A stretch of 11,050 nucleotides of DNA from Bacteroidales bacterium (GCA_027073875.1 JALTEO010000071.1:1-11050); one strand, 5' to 3'; positions 1-7,715 are shown, counted from the first letter of the stretch. Numbers and translations: made by a program. Notes: generated by a model from the sequence alone, not told the origin.

Positions 1-105
1 GTGACAATGGTAATCAATAATGGGCATATTTTCCGCATACTCGTGATACAGCAGGCGCGCCGTTTTGTTTTGCAACAAAAAATCTTCGTGAATAAAAGGC
101 TTCAT
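1..105 (-). CDS. uxaC: Glucuronate/uronate isomerase, N-terminal 35 codons (cut by left edge)
   Basis: The reverse strand from 105 down to 1 encodes 35 residues beginning MKPFIHEDFLLQNKTARLLY and ending IIDYHCH, in frame to the window edge. This is the characteristic start of UxaC, an amidohydrolase-superfamily enzyme that converts D-glucuronate to D-fructuronate (and galacturonate to tagaturonate) in the cytoplasm. The final H33-C-H35 is the HxH metal-binding motif that ends the first barrel strand in this family. The ATG lies 9 nt after the stop of the upstream SDR gene, so it is most likely the next cistron of the same transcript. No Shine-Dalgarno is visible. UxaC proteins are usually about 470 residues, so more than 90% lies outside the window and integrity cannot be judged. 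The functional call rests on a short but very typical N-terminus and on the context. Confidence 0.85.
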   Translation of the reverse strand, partial: MKPFIHEDFLLQNKTARLLYHEYAENMPIIDYHCH

Positions 106-114
106 AACAAAAGT

Positions 115-939
115 TTATTCCGTAATTTCATTTTCCCCTTTGACATAACCAAAATTAGCCAGAATGCCCCCGTCAACATAAAGGACGTGCCCGTTGACAA
201 AGCCGCTTGCTTTGGAGGCAAGGAAAAGGGCTGCACTGGCTACGTCTTCGGGTGTGCCCCAGCGCCCTGCCGGTGTACGCATCATTACCAGGTCGTTAAA
301 GGGATGGTTGCCTTTGCGGATAGGGGCGGTTTGTTCCGTAGCAATATAACCGGGGCCAATGCCGTTAATCTGGATGTTGTATTTTGCCCATTCGCAGGTC
401 ATATTGGCCGTTAACAATTTGAGGCCGCCTTTTGCCGCAGCATACGCCGAAACCGAATTCCGTCCGTAAACGCTCATCATTGAACACAGGTTAATGATTT
501 TTCCGTTTCTCTTTTTAACCATACCCGGCACTACGCGTTTCGAAACGATAAAAGGCGCCACCAGGTTTACATCAATCACTTTTTTAAAATCGGTAACCGG
601 CATATCCAAAATGGGTATCCTTTTGATAACCGCTGCATTGTTTACAAGAATATCTATTTCGCCGACTTCTTTTTCTATTTTACCAATCCCTTCATCCACC
701 TCTTCTTCCCTGGAAACATCAAATTTTAAGGTGTAGGCATCCAATCCGGCTTTTTTATATTCTGCCCGGGCGCTTTGCAGGTTTTTTTCGGAAGTGCCGT
801 TAACACAAATTTTAGCGCCGGCAGCTCCCAGTATTTTTGCAATAGCCATACCAATGCCGTGTGTGCCCCCGGTAACCAGCGCCACTTTTCCCGAAAGGTC
901 AAACATTTCCTGAATGTTCATTTTTGCCATTTCTGTCAT
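115..939 (-). CDS. kduD: KduD/DhuD-like SDR oxidoreductase (2-deoxy-D-gluconate 3-dehydrogenase / gluconate 5-dehydrogenase type)
   Basis: A 274-residue classical short-chain dehydrogenase. Visible motifs are the Rossmann TGGTHGIG (T23 to G30), NNAA at 100-103 (usual NNAG), and the catalytic S153, Y166 and K170. Next to KduI, the expected reaction is NAD(P)H-dependent reduction of 3-deoxy-hexosulose-uronate (2,5-diketo-3-deoxygluconate, DKII) to KDG. From memory, however, the stretches CSMMS, SAYAAAKGGLK, GIGPGYIATEQTAP and VNGHVLYVDGGIL resemble streptococcal gluconate 5-dehydrogenase and DhuD more than E. coli KduD, which has SYTASKSG at the active site. The substrate is therefore inferred from context. 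Three in-frame ATGs (939, 930, 921) precede the conserved FDLSGKVALVTGG core; the third would start at MNIQEMF and the choice is unclear. It follows kduI by 27 nt and precedes uxaC by 9 nt. Confidence 0.85.
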   Translation of the reverse strand: MTEMAKMNIQEMFDLSGKVALVTGGTHGIGMAIAKILGAAGAKICVNGTSEKNLQSARAEYKKAGLDAYTLKFDVSREEEVDEGIGKIEKEVGEIDILVNNAAVIKRIPILDMPVTDFKKVIDVNLVAPFIVSKRVVPGMVKKRNGKIINLCSMMSVYGRNSVSAYAAAKGGLKLLTANMTCEWAKYNIQINGIGPGYIATEQTAPIRKGNHPFNDLVMMRTPAGRWGTPEDVASAALFLASKASGFVNGHVLYVDGGILANFGYVKGENEITE

Positions 940-966
940 TTTTTGGTTTTTTGAATTTAAAACGGT

Positions 967-1812
967 TTATTTGAGTTCCGAAGGCTGTATAATGTCCATA
1001 TCGCCGTAATCAAGATTTTCGCCTGCCATCCCCCAGATAAAAGCGTATTTGGAAGTTCCTGCCCCGGCGTGTATCGACCAGGTGGGAGATATGACGGCTT
1101 CGTTGTTTTTCAGGAAAATATGGCGCGTTTCATCTTTTTCGCCCATAAAATGGCAAATGGACTGCCCTTCTTCCAGTTCAAAATAAAAGTAGGTTTCCAT
1201 ACGCCGGCTGTGGGTGTGTGCCGGCATTGTGTTCCATACGCTTCCCGGTTTAAACTCGGTCAGTCCCATTTGCAACTGGCAGGTTGGTATTACATCATTT
1301 ACAATGAGCTTGTTGATAATCCGTTCATTAGATTGTTCCAAAGAACCCAGTTCCACCGATACGGCATCTTTGAGTGTTACGATTTTTGTGGGATAGGAAG
1401 TATGGGCATTGGCCGAGTTAAAATAAAGCTTGGCACCGTTTTCTTTGTCTTCCGATTCGAATAAAACAGTTTTTGCGCCGCGGCCTACGTATAGGGCATC
1501 TTTGTAGCCTAAAACATATTTTTCACTATCAACAGTGATTTTGGCCTTGCCTCCTACGTTAATAATGCCCAATTCCCTTCTTTCAAGGAAATAACCGGCT
1601 TTCAACGGATCAATAGACTCCAGTTTAAGTGTTTCGTTTACCGGGAAAGCACCGCCCACAATAAAGCGGTCGTATTCGCTATAAACCAGGTTGATTTCGT
1701 TGGGGACGAATAATCCCGAAACCAGAAAATGTTTTCGCAGTTCCTGTGTGTCGTACTTTTTCACGTCATCCGGATGCGAAGCATAGCGGATTTGATAATT
1801 GATTTTTGTCAT
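967..1812 (-). CDS. kduI: 5-keto-4-deoxyuronate isomerase (4-deoxy-L-threo-5-hexosulose-uronate ketol-isomerase)
   Basis: This 281-residue protein has the length and sequence of KduI, a cytoplasmic cupin isomerase. It turns 4-deoxy-L-threo-5-hexosulose uronate, which forms spontaneously from unsaturated uronates released by polysaccharide lyases or unsaturated glucuronyl hydrolases, into DKII. The zinc ligands known from E. coli KduI (H196, H198, E203, H245) have clear equivalents: H199 and H201 in MPAHTHSRRMETYFYF, E206 in the same motif, and H248 in WSIHAGAG. The N-terminus YQIRYASHPDDVKKYDTQEL and the central FLVSGLFVPNEINLVYSEYDR are also typical. The gene precedes its pathway partner kduD by 27 nt and follows the MFS transporter by 61 nt, the widest gap in the operon. 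KduI implies that the cell consumes products of lyase cleavage (pectin, ulvan, glycosaminoglycan or similar), not only free hexuronates. Confidence 0.95.
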   Translation of the reverse strand: MTKINYQIRYASHPDDVKKYDTQELRKHFLVSGLFVPNEINLVYSEYDRFIVGGAFPVNETLKLESIDPLKAGYFLERRELGIINVGGKAKITVDSEKYVLGYKDALYVGRGAKTVLFESEDKENGAKLYFNSANAHTSYPTKIVTLKDAVSVELGSLEQSNERIINKLIVNDVIPTCQLQMGLTEFKPGSVWNTMPAHTHSRRMETYFYFELEEGQSICHFMGEKDETRHIFLKNNEAVISPTWSIHAGAGTSKYAFIWGMAGENLDYGDMDIIQPSELK

Positions 1813-1873
1813 TTTTTTATTCTTTTATATTATTCATTTAACTTTCTGATATTTATAAATATATGTTCTCAAA

Positions 1874-3178
1874 CTATTTAGTGGCAACAGGGTTTAGATT
1901 CTCGTCAAGGGGTATCATTTTGGGCATCAACAAATGTACAATACCGAGAATGACAAGGTAGAGCGATCCGGAAATAAGGAAAGCCCAGAAATAACCGTGG
2001 TTGTCTGCCTTGTCCAGTACAGAGCCCAGGGCGAGGTCGCTGATAATTCCTGCCAAAGCGCCCACCATTCCGCCAATTCCCACTACAGAGGCCGTAGCTT
2101 TTTTAGGGAACACATCGGAGACCAGGGTAAAAATATTGGCCGACCATGCCTGGTGCCCGGCGGCTGCAAAACCAATCAGGAAAATGGCAAGCCATTTATC
2201 GTGAATAAATGCCACACTACTCACCGGAAGGATAATCAAAGCACAAATAAGCAAAGTAATTTTTCTGGCTTTGTTAATGGTCCACCCTTTTTTGATAAAA
2301 GCCCCGGAGAGATACCCCCCGAAAATACTTCCGGAATCAGCCAAAATATATAAAACGAAAAACGGCAGGGCTATGTTCTTTATATTTACACCATAAGCAT
2401 AAGCAAGAAAGTTAGCACCCCAGAACAGGTAGAACCACCATACGGCATCCGTAATTTTGGCTACCATAAAAGCCCAGGTTTGCCTTTTGGGCAATACACT
2501 TTTCCATGGTAGTTTTTCTTCCGATTCGGGTTCGTTATCGCTGTGAATATATTCCAATTCTTCTTTGGTTACTTTGGGATGGTCTTCCGGCTTTTTGTAA
2601 ACACGCCACCATATCAAAACCCAAAGTGAGCTTAAACCTCCGGTAATCAAAAAAGGTATTTGCCAGTTTCTACCATCGAGTGAGACAATGGCCCCCACGA
2701 TAAAAGGGGCTGAAATAGCCCCGACACTGGTGGCTGCATTGAAAACACCGGTTGCCAATGCTCTTTCTTTTTTCGGGAACCATTCGGCTACCGCTTTAAT
2801 GGAAGAAGGGAAACTTCCCGATTCGCCAAGACCAAGGCCAAAACGGGCAACCACAAACCCCCAAAACCCAAAAGCCGGACGGATAGCGGCGTGCAACATT
2901 CCGAAAAAACTCCAGGTACCGATAGATATGGTATAGCCCAGTTTTGTCCCAAGTTTATCGATAATTCCACCCATACCGATCATCCCAATAGCATAAGCCA
3001 GTTTAAAGGAAGCCATAATAAAACCATAATCCTCGTTGGTCCAGTGAAATACTTTTTCAAGCGTAGGCGCCATAACGCCAATGAGGCTGCGGTCGAAATA
3101 GTTGACACTCGTGGCGTAAAACAGCATCGCCAGTATTCTGTAGCGATATCCTTTTGTTTTATTTAATAATTGGTTCAT
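1874..3178 (-). CDS. MFS hexuronate transporter, ExuT/ACS family
   Basis: A 434-residue inner-membrane protein with the hydrophobic pattern of a 12-helix major facilitator. It carries the anion:cation symporter family signatures: N26-Y-F-D29-R30 in helix 1, and GLGLGESGSFPSSIKAVAEW at about 114-133, leading into FPKKERALATGVFN. A charged cytoplasmic loop (about 195-230, rich in E, K and P) separates the two halves, and KARKITLL and FPKKATASVVG recur in the second half. ExuT-type members import glucuronate and galacturonate with protons. Its position between gnd (11 nt downstream of that gene's stop) and kduI supports uronate uptake. Whether it takes ordinary hexuronates, unsaturated or 4-deoxy-5-keto uronates, or several of these cannot be read from the sequence. 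I leave the symbol empty because ExuT-like annotation does not settle the substrate. Confidence 0.87.
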   Translation of the reverse strand: MNQLLNKTKGYRYRILAMLFYATSVNYFDRSLIGVMAPTLEKVFHWTNEDYGFIMASFKLAYAIGMIGMGGIIDKLGTKLGYTISIGTWSFFGMLHAAIRPAFGFWGFVVARFGLGLGESGSFPSSIKAVAEWFPKKERALATGVFNAATSVGAISAPFIVGAIVSLDGRNWQIPFLITGGLSSLWVLIWWRVYKKPEDHPKVTKEELEYIHSDNEPESEEKLPWKSVLPKRQTWAFMVAKITDAVWWFYLFWGANFLAYAYGVNIKNIALPFFVLYILADSGSIFGGYLSGAFIKKGWTINKARKITLLICALIILPVSSVAFIHDKWLAIFLIGFAAAGHQAWSANIFTLVSDVFPKKATASVVGIGGMVGALAGIISDLALGSVLDKADNHGYFWAFLISGSLYLVILGIVHLLMPKMIPLDENLNPVATK

Positions 3179-3189
3179 TTTAATAAGGT

Positions 3190-4656
3190 TTAAACTTGAT
3201 AATGGGTTGAAGCTGTTTTTCCTCCAGTGCCGGTCCAGTTGGTGTGGAAAAATTCTCCTCTCGGGCTGTCTGTTCTTTCATACATATGGGCGCCGAAATA
3301 ATCGCGTTGTGCCTGAATCAGGTTGGCGGGCAACCGTGCGCTGCGGAAACCATCGAAATAGTTTAGCGCCGAAGCCATAGCAGGAATATATACGCCATGT
3401 TCCACTGCAATGGCCACAACTTTCCGCCAGGCCTCTTGCGCTTCCAGTAATTTCGCTGAGAAAAAATCATCAATCAATAAATTAGGCAAATCGGGTTGTC
3501 CATCATAAGCCTCTTTTATTTTATTCAGGAAAACAGACCTGATAATACAACCTCCCCGCCACATTTGGGCAATATTGCCATAATTCAGGTTCCAGTTGAA
3601 AACCGTATTAGCCTCACGCATCAGGGAAAAACCTTGTGCGTAAGATACGAGTTTGGAGGCATACACTGCCTTTTCAAGAGAACCCAAAAGCTCATCACGA
3701 TCTCTGTTAAAAGTTTTTTTGTTGATGAACAGTTTTTTTGAAGCGAGCACACGTTCTTCTTTTCTGGCAGACAGGCTCCTGGCAAACACCGATTCGGCAA
3801 TCAACGTAAGTGGTATGCCAAAATTCAGGGCATTAATAGCTGTCCATTTTCCGGTCCCTTTTTGACCGGCCGCATCCAAAATATGCTCTACCAAAGGTGC
3901 CCCATCGCTATCCTTAAACGTACAAATATCAGCAGTAATTTCAATCAGGTAACTACTTAGTTCAGCATGGTTCCACGATGAAAATATTTGGTGCATCTCT
4001 TCGCAGTCCATTCCAAGAAGTTCTTTCATTATCCAGTAGGCTTCGGCAATAATTTCCATATCACCATATTCTATTCCGTTGTGCACCATTTTTACAAAAT
4101 GTCCTGCGCCATTTTTTCCAACCCAGTTACAGCAGGGAATCCCTTCTACCTGGGCTGCAATCTTTTGCAAAACAGACCGCACGTGAGGCCAGGCTTGTTC
4201 CGAACCTCCCGGCATTATGGACGGGCCTTCAAGGGCGCCTTTCTCTCCTCCCGAAATACCGGTTCCTATAAAAAGTAGCCCTTTTCTTTCAAGATATTCC
4301 GTTCTGCGATTGGTATCCTCATAGTTGCTGTTTCCGCCATCTATGATAATATCTCCTTTGTCCAACAGGGGAATTAAGAGTTCTATTTGCTGGTCAACCG
4401 GTTCTCCGGCTTTTATCATCATCATTATCTTTCTTGGCCTTTGTAAACTTTGCACAAAACTTTCCAAATCGCTGAACCCGGCAAAGTTTTTCCCTTTGCC
4501 CCGACCGGAAATAAAGCGCTCGACAATGCCTTCTTCGATACCGGGAACTGTCCGGTTGTAAACCGAAACACGAAACCCTTTGCTTTCCATATTGAGGGCC
4601 AGATTCTCGCCCATTACGGCAAGTCCGATCATCCCTATGTCTGATAACTTTTTCAT
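3190..4656 (-). CDS. gnd: 6-phosphogluconate dehydrogenase (decarboxylating), NADP-type
   Basis: This 488-residue protein is a full-length dimeric-type 6PGDH, which oxidatively decarboxylates 6-phosphogluconate to ribulose 5-phosphate. All landmarks are visible. The dinucleotide fold is IGMIGLAVMGENLALN (about 7-22), followed by Y33-N-R-T, whose Arg and Thr contact the NADP phosphate in characterised enzymes. FIGTGISGGEKGALEGPSIMPGG spans about 129-151. The catalytic K189 lies in GHFVKMVHNGIEYGDM, with E196 as the partner acid. GQKGTGKW is at 265-271, and R451 and H457 in the C-terminal QRDYFGAHMYER bind the substrate phosphate from the neighbouring subunit. Nothing is missing, so it should be active on the normal substrate. 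It sits between the kinase (19 nt) and the transporter (11 nt), so it is co-transcribed with uronate genes. That is unexpected, because KDG/KDPG catabolism does not pass through 6-phosphogluconate. Confidence 0.95.
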   Translation of the reverse strand: MKKLSDIGMIGLAVMGENLALNMESKGFRVSVYNRTVPGIEEGIVERFISGRGKGKNFAGFSDLESFVQSLQRPRKIMMMIKAGEPVDQQIELLIPLLDKGDIIIDGGNSNYEDTNRRTEYLERKGLLFIGTGISGGEKGALEGPSIMPGGSEQAWPHVRSVLQKIAAQVEGIPCCNWVGKNGAGHFVKMVHNGIEYGDMEIIAEAYWIMKELLGMDCEEMHQIFSSWNHAELSSYLIEITADICTFKDSDGAPLVEHILDAAGQKGTGKWTAINALNFGIPLTLIAESVFARSLSARKEERVLASKKLFINKKTFNRDRDELLGSLEKAVYASKLVSYAQGFSLMREANTVFNWNLNYGNIAQMWRGGCIIRSVFLNKIKEAYDGQPDLPNLLIDDFFSAKLLEAQEAWRKVVAIAVEHGVYIPAMASALNYFDGFRSARLPANLIQAQRDYFGAHMYERTDSPRGEFFHTNWTGTGGKTASTHYQV

Positions 4657-4675
4657 TTTCTGATTTTAATAACTT

Positions 4676-5755
4676 TTATCTTTTAACCCGTGCATTGCCT
4701 TTCCAAATGCTCCAAACCATCTCTTCGTCAGCAGGCTGACCATAATCGGTCAGCAAGGTAGTAGCCAAAGCACCACTGGCCCAGCCAAACTGTACTGCCT
4801 TCTCCATTTCCCAACCTTTTAATACACCATAAAGTAATCCTCCCACAAACCCGTCGCCACCTCCAATACGGTCGAGTACACTGATTTCCCTGGGCTCAAT
4901 AACGTGCCAATCCTCGCCGTCGAGCAGAATGGCACCCCAAAGGTGTTTGTTTACATTAATCACCTGTCGCAGAGTAGTCCCAAAAATTTCCGTGTCCGGA
5001 AATGATTGTTTTACCTTATGAATCATTTCTTTAAAGCCGGCTATTTTGTCAGTCAGGTTTTCCCCGCCTGCTTCCGGGCCTTTTATTCCAAGGCAAAGCT
5101 GGAAGTCTTCTTCATTACCAATTAAAATATCAGAAACAGAGGCTACTTCCGTAAAAATATCGCGCAATTCTTTTTCGCGGCCTTTCCAGAATGAGGCGCG
5201 GTAATTCAAATCAAAAGAGATACGCGTGCCGAATTTTTTGGCTGTACGGGCAAGCTCCAGGCAAAATTTTCCGGTTTGGGGCGATAGTGCACCGATAAGC
5301 CCCGAGATATGTACAATCTGTACACCCTCTTTACCGAAAATCCTTTCCAGGTCAAAATCATCTGTGCTCAGTGTTTTTCCCACTTCACCGGCGCGGTCGT
5401 TGTAAACCCGGGGGCCACGGCTGCCGTAACCGCTGTCGGCAATGTTAAATTGATGGCGGAAACCCCAGGGGTCGCCTTGTTCCACCTCCTTCCCCTCATA
5501 ATGCAAATGCCGTGACAAAAGGTCTCTTTTAATAAAATCGGCCACAGGGCTGTCTTTAACAAATTTCGTCAGCACTTTTACAGGCAATCCGAGATAGGAA
5601 GAAACCGATGCCACATTGGTTTCGGCACTGGTGGCCTGCATTAGAAAAGAGTTGGAACTGTAAACCGGCTGGCCGTATAAGGGCGTTAGGCGAACCCCCA
5701 TACTGGTAGGCACTACCAACGACCAGTGAAAACTGTTTTTTAATTGAATACCCAT
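4676..5755 (-). CDS. kdgK: PfkB-family sugar kinase, probable 2-keto-3-deoxygluconate kinase
   Basis: A 359-residue ribokinase/PfkB-fold kinase. The C-terminal signature is D295-R-I-G-G-G-D301-G-F, with D301 as the expected catalytic base and a GGGD anion hole in place of the common GAGD. FDLNYR (181-186) and GNEEDF (213-218) are the usual central motifs, and the N-terminal VRLTPLYGQP resembles the LRLTPPG segment of KDG kinases. In the expected reaction ATP phosphorylates KDG to KDPG for cleavage by KDPG aldolase. Context supports this: both the KduI/KduD arm and the UxaC/UxuB arm end at KDG. Alternative substrates within this family (gluconate, fructose, other keto-acids) cannot be excluded, and the neighbouring 6-phosphogluconate dehydrogenase makes gluconate worth testing. 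The ATG at 5755 lies 15 nt from the SDR stop. Confidence 0.78.
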   Translation of the reverse strand: MGIQLKNSFHWSLVVPTSMGVRLTPLYGQPVYSSNSFLMQATSAETNVASVSSYLGLPVKVLTKFVKDSPVADFIKRDLLSRHLHYEGKEVEQGDPWGFRHQFNIADSGYGSRGPRVYNDRAGEVGKTLSTDDFDLERIFGKEGVQIVHISGLIGALSPQTGKFCLELARTAKKFGTRISFDLNYRASFWKGREKELRDIFTEVASVSDILIGNEEDFQLCLGIKGPEAGGENLTDKIAGFKEMIHKVKQSFPDTEIFGTTLRQVINVNKHLWGAILLDGEDWHVIEPREISVLDRIGGGDGFVGGLLYGVLKGWEMEKAVQFGWASGALATTLLTDYGQPADEEMVWSIWKGNARVKR

Positions 5756-5770
5756 AACTTTAAAATTTTA

Positions 5771-6622
5771 TTATACGCCTCCAAAAGCACTGTAACCGCC
5801 ATCTACCGGGATAACCACCCCGGTTACAAATTTTGACATATCCGATAACAGGTAAAGTAATGTACCTTGCAATTCTTCCACCTCCCCATAACGGCCCATA
5901 GGCGTGTTGGCCAGTATTTTTTCGCCGCGAGGTTTCATTTTTCCCGTTTTTTCATCAAATAATAAAAACCGGTTTTGTTGGGTAAGAAAAAATCCCGGGG
6001 CAATGGCATTAACCCTTATGCCCGTCTTGGCAAAATGTACGGCAAGCCATTGTGTAAAATTATTGACAGATGCTTTGGCAGCAGAATAAGCGGGTATTTT
6101 TGTCAGCGGTTTGTATGAATTCATCGAAGAAATGTTCACAATGGCACCTTTGCCGGATTCCAGCATATCTGTGGCAAAAACCATTGTGGGCAGCACGGTA
6201 CCTTTAAAGTTAAGGTCAAAGACAAAATCAAAACCTGAAAGGTCTAAACCGAAAAAAGTTTCTTCCGGTTTTTCTTTATTTTCGTCTGTAATTTGTTCGG
6301 CAAGGGTGGTTGCTTTGGCTGAATTTCCGCCTGCCCCGTTAATCAGAATATCAATCTTTCCGATATCACGGTTAATTTCTTCTTTCACCCCGAGCAGGCT
6401 TTCTTTGTTCAACACATCGGCTTTGTATCCGAAACAATCAGTACCTGTTTCTTTTTTCAGCTTTTGTGCAAGGGATATAGCTTTTTCACCATCCAGGTCA
6501 AGAATAGCCGTTCTGACTCCCGAACGGCAAAGACTTTCAGCCAGGGAAGAACCGATAACACCGGCCCCTCCGGTTAAGACTGCCGTTTTCCCTTTAAGGT
6601 CATTCAAGTTAATGTTACTCAT
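5771..6622 (-). CDS. uxuB: SDR-family D-mannonate oxidoreductase (fructuronate reductase)
   Basis: This 283-residue short-chain dehydrogenase has the glycine motif TGGAGVIG (T17 to G24), the NGAGGN loop (95-100), a serine in NISSMNS (165-169) and the catalytic Y179 and K183 in YSAAKASVNNF. The GFFLTQQNRFLL segment (210-221), the long insertion after NGAGGNSAKAT with EETFFGLDLSGFDFVFDLN, and the C-terminal PVDGGYSAFGGV are typical of the YjmF/UxuB-like SDR group, which I recall from Bacillus subtilis and many Bacteroidota. Such enzymes reduce D-fructuronate to D-mannonate with NAD(P)H; UxuA would then dehydrate mannonate to KDG. This is a different fold family from E. coli UxuB. The ATG overlaps the stop of the upstream regulator gene as ATGA (6622 to 6619), implying coupled translation. 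The substrate call depends on family resemblance plus uxaC in the same operon. Confidence 0.83.
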   Translation of the reverse strand: MSNINLNDLKGKTAVLTGGAGVIGSSLAESLCRSGVRTAILDLDGEKAISLAQKLKKETGTDCFGYKADVLNKESLLGVKEEINRDIGKIDILINGAGGNSAKATTLAEQITDENKEKPEETFFGLDLSGFDFVFDLNFKGTVLPTMVFATDMLESGKGAIVNISSMNSYKPLTKIPAYSAAKASVNNFTQWLAVHFAKTGIRVNAIAPGFFLTQQNRFLLFDEKTGKMKPRGEKILANTPMGRYGEVEELQGTLLYLLSDMSKFVTGVVIPVDGGYSAFGGV

Positions 6623-7698
6623 ATATTTCTGTTTTTTAATCTTTTGTAATAATCAATGTTTTCTTTGACAATAATGTCAATGGGACTAAAGTTCGTTTTA
6701 TCGGTTTTTTTCCCCATTAAAATAAAGTCGAAAAGAGATTTAATGGCTTTGTAGGCCTGGTCTTCGGGCTTTTGGCTTATGAGGAAATCAATTGTCCCTT
6801 TTTTTAAATATTTTATGTTCTCCTGTATAAGGTCATAGCCAATGAGTACAGGTCTGTTCCCTTTTTCCGATTGAAAGAATTTAGCAGCCAGGTGACTTCT
6901 CGAATTAGGAATCAACACGCCTTTGATATTACTGTTTGAAAAGAGTTTCGCCAATGTACTGTCGGGCTCACCTGTTTTCAAAAGGTCAATCGAAATATCC
7001 CGAATTTTCATTTTACCCGGCGCCATTTTCTCCAAATATGCTTTAAAACCCTCGGCCCGGTTAATAATGTGCCTTGAAACGGCCATTTTATCCGACATTT
7101 TAATAATGGCAATTTCGCCATCTTTAGGAACGCTGTAAAGCATTAATTTTCCGGTAACCATCCCGCTTTTCTTGGCATCCTGTCCAAAATAAGCCAGGTT
7201 GTTGGTGCCTTTCAGGTCAATGTCCATAAATGAATAAGGAATATTCGCATCGTCAAGCTGCCGGCAAAATTCCAGGGCACTTTCTTTAAAAACAGGGTTA
7301 AGTACCACGCCCGATGGCTTTTTGTTTAAAACCGTCCTTGTTTTCTTTTTAAAAGAATCTTCGTCGGACAAATCGAAAGTAACTGTTTCTATAACCAGGT
7401 TGAAATTTTTCATATCCGACAAGGCCTGTTTTATGCCTGCATACGGTTTTTTCCAGTATGCATTATGCCTGTAGGAAGGAATAAACACAACCACCTTGTA
7501 GGCTTTTTTCAGGGCCAGGGATTTGGCCAGCATATTTGGGCTGTAGTTAAGTTCGGCTATAATTTCTTCTACTTTTTTCTGGGTTTCCGGATGAACGCCC
7601 CCACGGTTATAGAGCACCCTGTCAACCGTTCCAATAGAAACATTTGCCTTTTTGGCTATATCAATAATCCTGATTTGTTTTTGTGTTTTTGTGGCCAT
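6619..7698 (-). CDS. LacI-family transcriptional regulator of the uronate operon
   Basis: This 359-residue protein has the LacI layout. Its N-terminal helix-turn-helix (IRIIDIAKKANVSIGTVDRVLYNRGGV, 9-35) is followed by a hinge helix SPNMLAKSLALKK (53-65), whose L58 matches the leucine that LacI-family hinge helices insert into the operator minor groove. A periplasmic-binding-protein-like effector domain runs from about 68 (KVVVFIPSYRHNAYW) to 345. The effector is probably a pathway intermediate such as KDG or a hexuronate, but the sequence does not show which. It is the first gene of the minus-strand operon, shares an ATGA overlap with the SDR gene, and lies 24 nt (start codon to nearest operator core) from two palindromic sites with a central CG typical of LacI-family operators. 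Autoregulation of the whole operon is therefore likely. It could act as repressor or, less probably, as activator. Confidence 0.9.
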   Translation of the reverse strand: MATKTQKQIRIIDIAKKANVSIGTVDRVLYNRGGVHPETQKKVEEIIAELNYSPNMLAKSLALKKAYKVVVFIPSYRHNAYWKKPYAGIKQALSDMKNFNLVIETVTFDLSDEDSFKKKTRTVLNKKPSGVVLNPVFKESALEFCRQLDDANIPYSFMDIDLKGTNNLAYFGQDAKKSGMVTGKLMLYSVPKDGEIAIIKMSDKMAVSRHIINRAEGFKAYLEKMAPGKMKIRDISIDLLKTGEPDSTLAKLFSNSNIKGVLIPNSRSHLAAKFFQSEKGNRPVLIGYDLIQENIKYLKKGTIDFLISQKPEDQAYKAIKSLFDFILMGKKTDKTNFSPIDIIVKENIDYYKRLKNRNI

Positions 7699-7715
7699 TT
7701 TACAGGTATAAATTC

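Noticed and set aside
273..281. GTGTACGCA, matching nine bases of the operator core
   Set aside because: It lies inside the KduD-like coding sequence and lacks the second arm of the palindrome, so it is probably a chance match set by the codons.
1..414. 137-codon plus-strand frame starting with GTG at position 1
   Set aside because: It is antisense to uxaC and to the C-terminal part of the KduD-like SDR, whose motifs are well conserved. The composition is not protein-like.
1934..2353. 139-codon plus-strand frame opposite the transporter
   Set aside because: It is low in hydrophobic blocks and rich in N, G, P and C, an antisense shadow of membrane-protein codons. The minus strand is a clear MFS protein.
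6111..6668. 185-codon open frame on the plus strand
   Set aside because: It lies antisense across the UxuB-type SDR and the end of the regulator gene. The translation is rich in S, P and F with no family resemblance, while the opposite strand has full SDR motifs.
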